DNA of 8,795 nucleotides, taken from Gemmatimonadales bacterium UBA1120. Lineage in GTDB: Bacteria > Gemmatimonadota > Gemmatimonadetes > Longimicrobiales > Gaopeijiaceae. Below are positions 1 through 6,454 of this stretch, piece after piece. Both the position numbers and the translations under genes were made by a program. Under the pieces are notes generated by a model. It saw only the letters and a program-made list of their open reading frames with translations. It ran no database searches and was not told the DNA's origin. Each line of letters opens with the position of its first letter. The stretch's first letter is position 1. Location: NCBI GenBank assembly GCA_002313925.1, contig DCAZ01000034.1:15189-23983 (forward strand). Reading direction: 5' to 3'.

Positions 1-299
1 TCTAGTGCAAGGTCTGCAGCCATAGATCCTGTGCCCCAGGATAGCGACATACCTGATCCACCGTGTCCATAATTGTGGATCAGGGTCTTATCACCGAACT
101 GCTCCGCTCTAAGTACAAAGCCCGATGGCCTGTGGGGTCGCAGACCCACAGTGGTGTGTATCACCCGGTTCCAGGCAACGTTGAGTGGGGGAAGTAGCTT
201 GTAAGGCGACAAAGATGATGCTGAACCCCGGAAACAGCCTCCCAGGCCAAGACCCAAGATGCCCATACCGCCAGTTTTTAGGAGTGTGCGCCGGTCCAT
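1..299 (-). CDS. Exported D-amino-acid-oxidase-like FAD oxidoreductase (N-terminal 99 residues; runs off the left edge)
   Basis: Read on the minus strand from ATG at 299, the frame is open to the window edge. The start MDRRTLLKTGG is a twin-arginine leader, followed by a Gly/Leu-rich stretch ending in LGGC (Cys22), a possible lipobox. The product is therefore probably exported folded and perhaps lipid-anchored. Residues 51-97 carry the substrate and FAD signature of the DAO family: GLRPHRPSG (52-60) and HNYGHGGSG (75-83), then SWG (87-89). The Arg of GLRP corresponds to the carboxylate-binding Arg of pig D-amino-acid oxidase. In the classical enzymes this block lies near the C-terminus (about residue 280 onward), so its place right behind the leader is odd. 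I recall similar Tat-leader proteins in which the GxGxxG FAD domain follows this block, but that part lies outside the window. The ribosome site is weak (GTGAG). It lies 154 bases downstream of the aminotransferase and may be co-transcribed. Substrate unknown: D-amino acid, glycine or another amine. Confidence 0.8.
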   Translation of the reverse strand, partial: MDRRTLLKTGGMGILGLGLGGCFRGSASSLSPYKLLPPLNVAWNRVIHTTVGLRPHRPSGFVLRAEQFGDKTLIHNYGHGGSGMSLSWGTGSMAADLAL

Positions 300-453
300 A
301 TCAACTCACTTACGAATATTGCACGTGCATCTTACATGAAGATGGATAAGCAGGATACTAACTCTTAGATCCTCTTTTCGAAGCCATATCACATCTCTGC
401 GACTATCAACGCTTAGTTGATAGTTCGATACCTGCCATAGAGGTTAATAAAGA
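300..453 (-). other. Intergenic region between aminotransferase and flavoenzyme genes
   Basis: These 154 bases hold no convincing gene. The only structure seen is the inverted repeat at 402-424. The length exceeds the other gaps in the leftward series except the one before the CoA-transferase, so the flavoenzyme may have its own promoter or a processing site here. Confidence 0.5.
402..424. repeat. Perfect 9-bp inverted repeat (ACTATCAAC, 5-nt loop, GTTGATAGT)
   Basis: The arms at 402-410 and 416-424 are exact reverse complements around GCTTA. The repeat sits between the aminotransferase stop and the flavoenzyme start. No T-run follows the stem on either strand, so it is not a standard intrinsic terminator. 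On the minus strand the downstream arm contains TTGATA, which could serve as a -35 element for the flavoenzyme gene, but no good -10 lies at the right distance. An operator for a dimeric regulator or an mRNA-end hairpin are the two plausible readings. Confidence 0.6.
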
Positions 454-1584
454 CTAGCGACCGAGAATCTCCCGAAGCGCCGCAATCAGATAATGGACAT
501 GACGCTCCTGGCAGCTGTACCCCATCAGACCAATGCGCCATGCCTTCCCTTTGAGCGGACCAAACCCACCTACGATCTCGATCCGGTACTCGTCTAGGAG
601 CCGTTTTCTTACCACAGCGTCGTCTACTCCATCAGGGATAAGAACGCAGGTCAACATCGGTAGTCGATGTGCTGGATCCCCGAACAATTCAAGACCCATC
701 CCTGTCAATTCTTTCTTGAGCAGGTCACCACACCTTTGATGGCGAGCAAAACGTTCCTGCAACCCTTCTTCCTGAATCATTCGGAGTGCTTCACGAAGTG
801 CGAAAACCATCGGGCCCGGTGCAGTGTGGTGATAGGCTCTGTCACCAAACCAGTACTTACAGATGAGGGCCAGATCGAGGTACCAGGTGTCGACAGACTT
901 GGTCCGGCTCTCTATAAGCGACATTGCTCGATCGTTCAGGGTGATGCATGAGATGCCCGCAGGGGCCCCGATACATTTCTGGCCACCGCTATAGCAGATG
1001 TCGATGTTGAACTCGTCTACCCGAATGTCACTGCCCCCAAGGGAGCAGACAGTATCAACTAGGAAGAGTTTATCACGACTACGGACAAGGTCTCCTAGCT
1101 CTGACAGCGGCTGTCCTACACCGGAAGATGTTTCTCCGTGTACCACCCCAACCATCTTGGCGTCGGGATGTTGGTCCAAGGCATCCGCGATCTGTGAAAC
1201 CTGAACTACATCACCAAAATCCACCTCCACCCGGATCGCAGTACCCCCATGCCGTTCAACGATCTCGGCCATTCTTTGCCCAAAGAAGCCATGAATCCCG
1301 ACGATCACCTCATCACCGGGCTCAACGACATTACAGATCGACGCCTCCATTCCTGACATCCCAGTACCTGGGAGCGTGATCGCAACCTCGTTCTTCGTCT
1401 GAAAAAGGTGCCTCAGTAACTCCATGCTATCGTCCATGATAGCGAGAAAGTCAGGATCGAGATATCCAAGTATTGGACTAGTCATCGCCTGAAAAACGCG
1501 CGGATGGACGTTGCTCGGTCCCGGTCCAAGCAACACCCTCGGCTCGTGGCGAAGCTGTCCGATTGACTGTCCATTCGATGTCAT
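454..1584 (-). CDS. Class V PLP aminotransferase, AGXT type (alanine/serine-glyoxylate aminotransferase)
   Basis: A 376-residue protein of normal AGXT length, predicted to move an amino group from serine or alanine to glyoxylate, giving glycine, in the cytoplasm with PLP. Visible marks: LLGPGPSN (18-25) at the start of the fold; YLDPDF; HGETSSG (149-155); LVDTVCSLGG with Asp177, which contacts the PLP ring nitrogen; SGGQK with Schiff-base Lys203; YHHT (251-254); and WRIGLMG with Arg350 for the substrate carboxylate. The PLP-stacking Trp of human AGXT is Phe here (about residue 101). Start choice: an in-frame TTG at 1632 gives 16 more residues, but ATG at 1584 has GGAGA five bases upstream (1589-1593) and fits the family N-terminus. 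It follows the reductase gene by 48 bases. Alternative: ureidoglycine-glyoxylate aminotransferase (PucG). The C-terminal FGPLKGKAWRIG-MGYSC stretch resembles PucG, but the residues I recall as PucG-specific (Gln after the GP turn, Asn before the FDL segment) are Asn and Trp here. No purine-catabolism gene is nearby. Confidence 0.9.
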   Translation of the reverse strand: MTSNGQSIGQLRHEPRVLLGPGPSNVHPRVFQAMTSPILGYLDPDFLAIMDDSMELLRHLFQTKNEVAITLPGTGMSGMEASICNVVEPGDEVIVGIHGFFGQRMAEIVERHGGTAIRVEVDFGDVVQVSQIADALDQHPDAKMVGVVHGETSSGVGQPLSELGDLVRSRDKLFLVDTVCSLGGSDIRVDEFNIDICYSGGQKCIGAPAGISCITLNDRAMSLIESRTKSVDTWYLDLALICKYWFGDRAYHHTAPGPMVFALREALRMIQEEGLQERFARHQRCGDLLKKELTGMGLELFGDPAHRLPMLTCVLIPDGVDDAVVRKRLLDEYRIEIVGGFGPLKGKAWRIGLMGYSCQERHVHYLIAALREILGR

Positions 1585-1588
1585 GCTA

Positions 1589-1593
1589 TCTCC
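1589..1593 (-). promoter_or_regulatory. Ribosome binding site that decides the aminotransferase start
   Basis: GGAGA on the minus strand, five bases before the ATG at 1584. The longer TTG start at 1632 overlaps the end of the upstream gene, and ATG at 1584 is preferred. Confidence 0.65.
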
Positions 1594-1632
1594 GTTCAAA
1601 ATATGGTTGAAGTGATCTTCTGGGCATGCCAA

Positions 1633-2703
1633 TCAAGCCGTTGCCGCCCGATTCTTACCCAAACGTTCATCTACAAGATCTACAATCTTGTCTACAGTAT
1701 CGGACTGAAGCCCTTGTTGGTTCGCTATTCTTTGAATCAAGCAGTCGACACGTTCGATATGTTTTGCTCCACTGAATAGGGCCCTCGCAGCGGACGACGG
1801 TTTAGCAAGTCCTTCCGCAGCTCTCGCGTATTTTTCGAACGGGACCAGATCAGTCTCCGCAGCTCCGAGATTTGTGCAGAGCTCTGCTGCCCAACCGTAT
1901 GCGTCTTTAGCCATTTCGATGTCCCCATGCACCGCTTCCCTGATAGAGATCAGGCCATCGCGTTGGATACACCGGTAGTTTCCTGCAAGCAACATGGGCC
2001 ATTTGGCTAACGGCACAAAGATAGAGTCGTGCACCTTAAGCTTTACCGGAATCTCTGTGGCACCGTCTCCGGGATCATATAGGATTGCTTCTATGTCAGC
2101 TTGAAGATCCCGCAGTATCCGGGTGTGTTCCTCATCTTCAAAATGCGCAGCCTTGAAATTCGTGGGCAATCCAACCTGAAGCACATTCTTAGGCTCTTCC
2201 GGCGGACGAAAAGCCTGAGGGTCTGGACTTGCTAATGAGACAAGGCCCGGCTCGAACCCATCCCAAACACTTGGCTCTACAAAGCAACCCTCAAGTTGAT
2301 CAGTCGCCAGTCCTGGGATTCGAGCGAGGTACGGCAATGGAGGCATATTCATAATTGCTAGGCTCGGTAAACGAGCAGCTGCAATCCTTGCCATCATTTC
2401 CCGAACACCCGCTGAGCTGTATTGCGATTCCTGCATTCCTAGCACAACTAAGTCGAATTCGGTTGGCTCAACTCCCTCAGGGATGCTAGCGGACAGCTGA
2501 CCCGCAAGCGTGTCCGAGTAAATTTCAACGAGGGTATCACGCCCCCGGATCGGAAATCGTACTAGAGTTCCCTCACGGTTGATCAGCTCAGCCGTAGGCG
2601 GAGTACAAACCAGCGTGACCGAATGCCCTGCCAACAAGAGCTTAGTACTAAACAAAGAGCCGTAAGAAGCACCCAGAATGAGCACGTTATATGTGGGTTT
2701 CAC
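1633..2703 (-). CDS. Ketopantoate-reductase-like (ApbA/PanE family) NAD(P)-dependent reductase; candidate oxalyl-CoA reductase
   Basis: A 356-residue, probably cytoplasmic protein, longer than typical PanE (about 300). The N-terminus is a Rossmann fold: beta strand VLILGASYGS (7-16) replaces the usual GAGAIG loop. The C-terminal half keeps PanE-like features: Lys234 in AKWPMLLAGN with Asn242 eight residues later (the PanE Lys/Asn spacing; the Asn normally four after the Lys is Leu here), and PSSAARALFSGAKHIERVD (302-320), matching the PanE PSM-D-GR-TEID segment. The start is GTG at 2703, with GAGGAGG five bases upstream. It sits 35 bases after the oxalate CoA-transferase gene and 48 before the glyoxylate aminotransferase. 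A pantothenate role looks unlikely given those neighbours. From knowledge: PanE2 of Methylobacterium extorquens is reported as oxalyl-CoA reductase, yielding glyoxylate. Transfer of that function to this protein is inference from context. An opine- or 2-oxoacid-reductase role remains possible. Confidence 0.75.
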   Translation of the reverse strand: MKPTYNVLILGASYGSLFSTKLLLAGHSVTLVCTPPTAELINREGTLVRFPIRGRDTLVEIYSDTLAGQLSASIPEGVEPTEFDLVVLGMQESQYSSAGVREMMARIAAARLPSLAIMNMPPLPYLARIPGLATDQLEGCFVEPSVWDGFEPGLVSLASPDPQAFRPPEEPKNVLQVGLPTNFKAAHFEDEEHTRILRDLQADIEAILYDPGDGATEIPVKLKVHDSIFVPLAKWPMLLAGNYRCIQRDGLISIREAVHGDIEMAKDAYGWAAELCTNLGAAETDLVPFEKYARAAEGLAKPSSAARALFSGAKHIERVDCLIQRIANQQGLQSDTVDKIVDLVDERLGKNRAATA

Positions 2704-2708
2704 ACAGT

Positions 2709-2715
2709 CCTCCTC
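2709..2715 (-). promoter_or_regulatory. Strong ribosome binding site fixing a GTG start
   Basis: GAGGAGG on the minus strand, five bases before the GTG at 2703. No ATG in frame nearby has a comparable site, so the GTG start of the reductase is well supported. Confidence 0.75.
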
Positions 2716-2738
2716 AACTTTCTTTGAAGCGGAATCCG

Positions 2739-3986
2739 TTAGATAGCGCCCTGTTCACGCGCCCTTGCTATGCCTTCTGGGTCAAGGCCAACGACGTCTG
2801 TAAGGATCTCTTCCGTATGCTCACCTAAGAGGGGCGACCGCTCAACTTCAGCTGGTGAGTCAGACAGCTTAATCGGATTTCCAACCGTCAGGTATTTTCC
2901 CCTCTCCGGGTGGTCAACTTCCACCACAGTCCCAGTTTGTCGCAGGGATTCCTCCTGGGCCAGCTCCCCCATGGACAAGATTGGACCACATGGGACATTC
3001 AATGGGTTCAGTATCCCCATGGCTTCCATCTTGTCCTTAGTCATCGTCCACTTCTCAATCTCCTCGAACATCTCATCGAGCTTGGGGAGGCGGGCTCTTG
3101 GCGTGTTCCATTCTGGATCATCAAGCCAATCGGCACGACCGATGGCTTCAGCTAGCCCAGAAAAGGCCTGAGCCTGAGCAATGACATAGATGTAAGCATC
3201 AGGATCAGTCTCCCAGCCCTTGCACTTCACAATCCAACCAGGTTGTCCACCACCAGACGCGTTCCCTGCGCGGGGAACTGCATCACCAAACTCACCGTTA
3301 GGGTATTGTGGATACTCCGTGAGCGGGCCATGTGTCAGCCGCTGTTGGTCGCGTAACTTTACACGGCAAAGATTGAGCACAGAGTCCTGCATCGCACAGG
3401 TCACACGCTGACCCTTCCCACTCGCCTCACGCTGAAACAAGGCAGCTAAGACACCTGCTACAAGGTGCAGACCCGTACCGGAATCCCCGATTTGAGCACC
3501 CGTAACCGTGGGAACGCCCCCAATCTGTCCGGTCGTGGATGCCGCTCCTCCTGTGCACTGCGCTACGTTCTCATAGACCTTGCAATCGTCGTAGGGTCCA
3601 GGTCCGAATCCTTTGATTGAGGCATAGATCAGACGCGGATTGATTTCTTGGATTTTCTCCCATGGAAATCCCATTCTGTCGATAGCCCCTGGACCAAAGT
3701 TCTCCACCATGACATCGCATTCTTCGATCAACCTGGTGAAAATCTCCTTCCCTGCGTCCGTCTTTGGGTTCAGTGTGATGCTCCGCTTATTGGCGTTTAG
3801 CATCGTGAAATAGAGGCTGTCTGCATCAGCAACATCACGTAATTGATTGCGTGTAATATCACCTGATCCCGGCCGCTCTACCTTGATTACATCAGCTCCG
3901 AACCAAGCTAAAATCTGGGTGCAGGTTGGTCCTGACTGCACGTGGGTCATATCAAGGATTCGAACGCCGTCTAGGGCCTTACCCAT
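2739..3986 (-). CDS. frc: Formyl-CoA:oxalate CoA-transferase (Frc/YfdW, CaiB-BaiF class III)
   Basis: A 415-residue cytoplasmic enzyme that moves CoA from formyl-CoA (or another acyl-CoA) to oxalate, giving oxalyl-CoA. The sequence closely follows E. coli YfdW from end to end, including THVQSGPTCTQ (14-24), ILAWFGADVIKVERPG, YENVAQCTGGAAS (138-150), CRVKLRDQQRL (207-217), EYPQYPNG-FGDAVPR (224-239) and PLLGEHT near the C-terminus. The catalytic Asp is Asp168 in IGDSGTG (Asp169 in Oxalobacter Frc). Position 48 is Gln, as in YfdW, where Oxalobacter Frc has Trp. The mobile glycine loop, GGGGQ in both relatives, reads SGGGQ here (Ser244). ATG at 3986 has AGGGAGA seven bases upstream. The usual partner, oxalyl-CoA decarboxylase, is absent from the window; a PanE-like reductase follows after 35 bases. 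The family assignment is firm, and oxalate as substrate is very likely. Confidence 0.93.
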   Translation of the reverse strand: MGKALDGVRILDMTHVQSGPTCTQILAWFGADVIKVERPGSGDITRNQLRDVADADSLYFTMLNANKRSITLNPKTDAGKEIFTRLIEECDVMVENFGPGAIDRMGFPWEKIQEINPRLIYASIKGFGPGPYDDCKVYENVAQCTGGAASTTGQIGGVPTVTGAQIGDSGTGLHLVAGVLAALFQREASGKGQRVTCAMQDSVLNLCRVKLRDQQRLTHGPLTEYPQYPNGEFGDAVPRAGNASGGGQPGWIVKCKGWETDPDAYIYVIAQAQAFSGLAEAIGRADWLDDPEWNTPRARLPKLDEMFEEIEKWTMTKDKMEAMGILNPLNVPCGPILSMGELAQEESLRQTGTVVEVDHPERGKYLTVGNPIKLSDSPAEVERSPLLGEHTEEILTDVVGLDPEGIARAREQGAI

Positions 3987-4154
3987 AGTAGTTCTCCCTA
4001 CTTCGATTACTCAGATCTTATGTGGTTCAAGCATACAAATCGAATCAGATTTCACTGGGGGACGAGCCGAAATCACGGCCCAGAATCTAGGGCTTCATCT
4101 TTTCCGCGCTACAGGTGGTGGGGCAGTACGCTCAATTCCTCAACCCTAGTCTCC
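3987..4154 (-). other. Intergenic region between transporter and CoA-transferase genes
   Basis: 168 bases without a convincing gene. Only 4-bp stems are seen (GCCC/GGGC and GCCG/CGGC on the minus strand), without a T-run, so I call no terminator. No promoter with both good boxes was found. The gap is nevertheless long enough for an internal promoter that would separate the metabolic genes from the transporter. Confidence 0.5.
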
Positions 4155-5702
4155 TCAGGCAGCAAAATATTCCACCCAGATCGTCCAGTAGATCAGAATC
4201 AATGTTAGAACGGTGAAGACGATCAAACTGAACCACCCAAACAAGCGTGCAAAGTTGGATGGATAGAAGGCCTTATCCTCTCTGGGGATTACGATGAGGC
4301 AGTAGTAGAGGTTCAAGAAGAAAATCACCGGCGCAACGAAAGCTGCCAATGCAGATGCCACGAGGACAAGAAAGACGGGCCGCTCAAACCCAGCGATGAT
4401 GGCCACCGAGGTGATCAAGGAATAAATCATTGTCATTCGGTAGATGTTGTATTCCGAATAGAACGTCTTTCGATGAGCATCAGTGAGTTCATTGGGGTCA
4501 AGCCCGCTGAGCTCAGCAGTGCCATGGAAAAGATTGCGACAACAGGCCCCGACGATTCGTGGCCACCCGTCGAAATAGTTAAAGGCAGTCGAGAATGTCG
4601 CTGCAAAAGCACCCACCATGAACACGCCCATCATGGCGGGTCCCAGGCTGTCGGTGAAAATCGTCGCGATCTCACCCATAACAGCACGGCCCTCGACCGG
4701 GCTTGGATACATCCATACTGCTGCCAAGAGCACAAAGATGCATGCAAGTCCGAATGAGATTACATGCCCCACCCGGAAGTCCCACGTTCCAATCTTGAAC
4801 CAACTCTGGCAGTATTGGACGGCATTGGACGGAAGTCTCGAAGTATACACCGTGAGGTCATTCACATCTGGAGCAAACGGATCGAACCGGTTCGCAAGCC
4901 CCATATCTTCGAGCCGATCTCGAATCTTACTCATCCCCTTCTTCTTCGCCTTACCCCACTCAGAAGCCTGAAGAGAAACGTCGATTCCTGTGGGCAACAA
5001 TCCAAGGAACGCAGCAATCACCAGCCAGGAACCATCTGGGATCTCAACCAGGAAAAAGTGACCCATCTCGGAAAGGGGGGCAGGTGCCTGGATGTAGACG
5101 AAAAGTGCAGAGACGACCAGAATCGCAGCAAGCAGCTTCGCCGAAACCTCCACGGCCGCGTAACTACCACGAAGGATGATCGCCACTGATATCAAGGCGA
5201 GTACCAAACCGTACTGAGTCATGGCAGATATGCTTAGCCTGAAAAAATTAAGGTCCGTAAAACCCCAGCCGACCACCTCAGTGAACAGGTAGTAGAGCAC
5301 AGCCGCTGCCGCGATGAGCCGGCCCGCTTGCCCTATAGCACATTGGATAAGCGTGGTCACAAGCACATACCACAGTGGCCATTTCTTCCACGCCGTACTG
5401 TATGCTTCGATTAGGCTCTTTCCCGTTGCATTGGTGAACCGGAAAGCCATTTCGAACCCGTAATACTTGAACACATACGCCACCGGTATACACCAGAGCA
5501 ACGCATACGCGAAGCGACCACCAGCCGCCGGTGCAGTGACTAGGTGACTAGTACCGATCCCGGTCATCATCAAGATGATTCCTGGACCGAAGTGACCGAT
5601 TAATCCCCTTGGTGTCAGGTCGGGCATCTGAAGGTCGCTGAAGCGGGACTCCACTTCAGGATATTCTTCAGAGTCCTGCGGCTGCGATTGTGGATTTTCC
5701 AT
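4155..5702 (-). CDS. Nramp-superfamily inner-membrane transporter lacking the canonical metal-binding residues
   Basis: A 515-residue polytopic protein with an acidic hydrophilic N-tail (1-30) and about 11-12 hydrophobic segments. The first segment aligns without gaps to Nramp/MntH: GPGIILMMTGIGTSH (39-53), then AGGRFAYALLW (60-70), and ATGK (92-95) as in MntH. The Nramp TM1 motif DPGN is GTSH here (50-53). The TM6 motif MPH is LPT (236-238), within LGLLPTGIDVSLQ. The residues that hold Mn2+ or Fe2+ are thus missing, so canonical divalent-metal transport is unlikely. A hydrophilic loop (about 247-300) follows TM6. The ATG at 5702 has little Shine-Dalgarno sequence; the upstream frame closes at once, and no downstream start is better. 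It begins 34 bases after the preceding gene. Context next to oxalate/glyoxylate enzymes suggests uptake of an organic acid or amino acid, which is inference. Databases would probably label it a divalent metal cation transporter. Confidence 0.8.
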   Translation of the reverse strand: MENPQSQPQDSEEYPEVESRFSDLQMPDLTPRGLIGHFGPGIILMMTGIGTSHLVTAPAAGGRFAYALLWCIPVAYVFKYYGFEMAFRFTNATGKSLIEAYSTAWKKWPLWYVLVTTLIQCAIGQAGRLIAAAAVLYYLFTEVVGWGFTDLNFFRLSISAMTQYGLVLALISVAIILRGSYAAVEVSAKLLAAILVVSALFVYIQAPAPLSEMGHFFLVEIPDGSWLVIAAFLGLLPTGIDVSLQASEWGKAKKKGMSKIRDRLEDMGLANRFDPFAPDVNDLTVYTSRLPSNAVQYCQSWFKIGTWDFRVGHVISFGLACIFVLLAAVWMYPSPVEGRAVMGEIATIFTDSLGPAMMGVFMVGAFAATFSTAFNYFDGWPRIVGACCRNLFHGTAELSGLDPNELTDAHRKTFYSEYNIYRMTMIYSLITSVAIIAGFERPVFLVLVASALAAFVAPVIFFLNLYYCLIVIPREDKAFYPSNFARLFGWFSLIVFTVLTLILIYWTIWVEYFAA

Positions 5703-5736
5703 GGATATAAGCTATTCTCGAAATCTCGTTTTCGGT

Positions 5737-6453
5737 TTAGGTGGTTCCTTCGTGCCGACCTCGATTGACCTGCACAACGACCTCGTAGAGAACGGTTCCT
5801 GCTGTTCGTTTGAATTCACGACCCTTTTCGGTCACGATCCCATCCTCGGAACCGGTCAACTCAAATATGATTTCTTCGTGGGGGGGGCCCTGGACCGGTA
5901 CCGAAAATTGATACCCCCCCAGATAGTCATCACCATCAACGACCGAGAGGATGTGCTTAAGCATGAGCGCACCAGCAATGATCGAACCCACAAAAAGAAC
6001 CAGTGCCGTTACTACCCCTGCCAGTCCGCCGATCATTAGGCCCATGACCACAGCCGCTGCTCCTGACACGTGGCCGAACACTATTCCTCTAACAAGTTGG
6101 CCCTCCGGCGAGTGCTCATCAGACTCGGTATCGGCATCAAAGAAGTAGATCGGGCCAGTGATCAGGGCATCTAGGTCGCACTCACTCAAGTGGGCTGGGA
6201 TTGAGGGGTTAGGGTAGAGTATCCGGTCCTTTGGCGGGAAACGGACGATGTCACCCGTGCCTATGCCTAGGGCCCGTTCACGTGTGACGTGCAAAAGCAG
6301 CCGACGTGACGCGACCGGGATTCGGTCTGGCAACAAGGCACTTTCTGGTTCCGGCTCACACCCAACCATACTCATGTAGTAGCACTCGTCGATTCCCGAG
6401 AAATCCTCGGTGTTGTGACACTCGATGCGATCAAGCGAGATCGCAATGTCCAT
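5737..6453 (-). CDS. Unrecognised acidic protein with a central hydrophobic hairpin; possible interrupted C2-like domain
   Basis: A 238-residue protein of unknown function. ATG at 6453 comes one base after the hydrolase stop (TAA-G-ATG) and no clear ribosome site precedes it, so translation is probably coupled. The frame continues upstream to an ATG at 6669, but that part only overlaps the hydrolase gene. Residues 4-25 read as a strand followed by an acidic turn (LDRIECHNTED then GIDE). Residues 103-113 (FFDADTESDEH) and 172-179 (VDGDDYLG) are further acidic turns beside hydrophobic strands, a spacing reminiscent of calcium-binding C2-type sandwiches. Between them, residues 124-166 form a Gly/Ala-rich hydrophobic stretch long enough for two helices. 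No signal peptide is seen. The 3' part carries two homopolymer runs (C8 and G7 in coding sense, 26 bases apart). The C2 comparison is pattern inference only; it could be a partner of the adjacent transporter. Confidence 0.7.
   Translation of the reverse strand: MDIAISLDRIECHNTEDFSGIDECYYMSMVGCEPEPESALLPDRIPVASRRLLLHVTRERALGIGTGDIVRFPPKDRILYPNPSIPAHLSECDLDALITGPIYFFDADTESDEHSPEGQLVRGIVFGHVSGAAAVVMGLMIGGLAGVVTALVLFVGSIIAGALMLKHILSVVDGDDYLGGYQFSVPVQGPPHEEIIFELTGSEDGIVTEKGREFKRTAGTVLYEVVVQVNRGRHEGTT
5880..5920. repeat. Paired homopolymer runs, G8 (5880-5887) and C7 (5914-5920)
   Basis: Two long mononucleotide tracts lie within 41 bases inside the unrecognised acidic gene. They are also complementary and could pair as a 7-bp G/C stem around a 26-base loop. 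Such tracts are prone to slippage in cells and to read errors; a shift would change the last roughly 60 residues. Confidence 0.7.
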
Positions 6454-6454
6454 C

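Noticed and set aside
402..424. Intrinsic terminator for the aminotransferase transcript
   Set aside because: The stem is A/T-rich and no T-run follows in either direction, so only an inverted repeat is called.
454..1584. Ureidoglycine-glyoxylate aminotransferase (PucG) of purine breakdown
   Set aside because: The C-terminus is PucG-like, but the recalled specificity residues differ, the PLP-lysine segment is AGXT-like, and no other purine-catabolism gene is present.
1585..1632. TTG start giving the aminotransferase 16 more residues
   Set aside because: ATG at 1584 has a well-placed GGAGA and fits the family's N-terminus; the extension is mostly intergenic sequence.
1633..2703. Pantothenate-pathway ketopantoate reductase (panE)
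   Set aside because: The loop is GASYGS instead of GAGAIG, one conserved Asn is replaced, the protein is longer, and the neighbours are oxalate/glyoxylate genes.
2770..3171. Plus-strand open frame of 133 codons opposite the CoA-transferase gene
   Set aside because: Ser/Pro-rich antisense shadow; the minus strand matches Frc/YfdW throughout this stretch.
4473..5189. Three overlapping plus-strand open frames within the transporter gene
   Set aside because: Antisense shadows of a long membrane-protein gene with clear family alignment on the minus strand.
4155..5702. Manganese/iron transporter MntH
   Set aside because: Both metal-binding motifs (DPGN and MPH) are replaced, although the fold alignment is good.
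5701..6039. Plus-strand open frame opposite the acidic protein gene
   Set aside because: It overlaps the supported minus-strand gene, has no ribosome site and shows no recognisable protein pattern.
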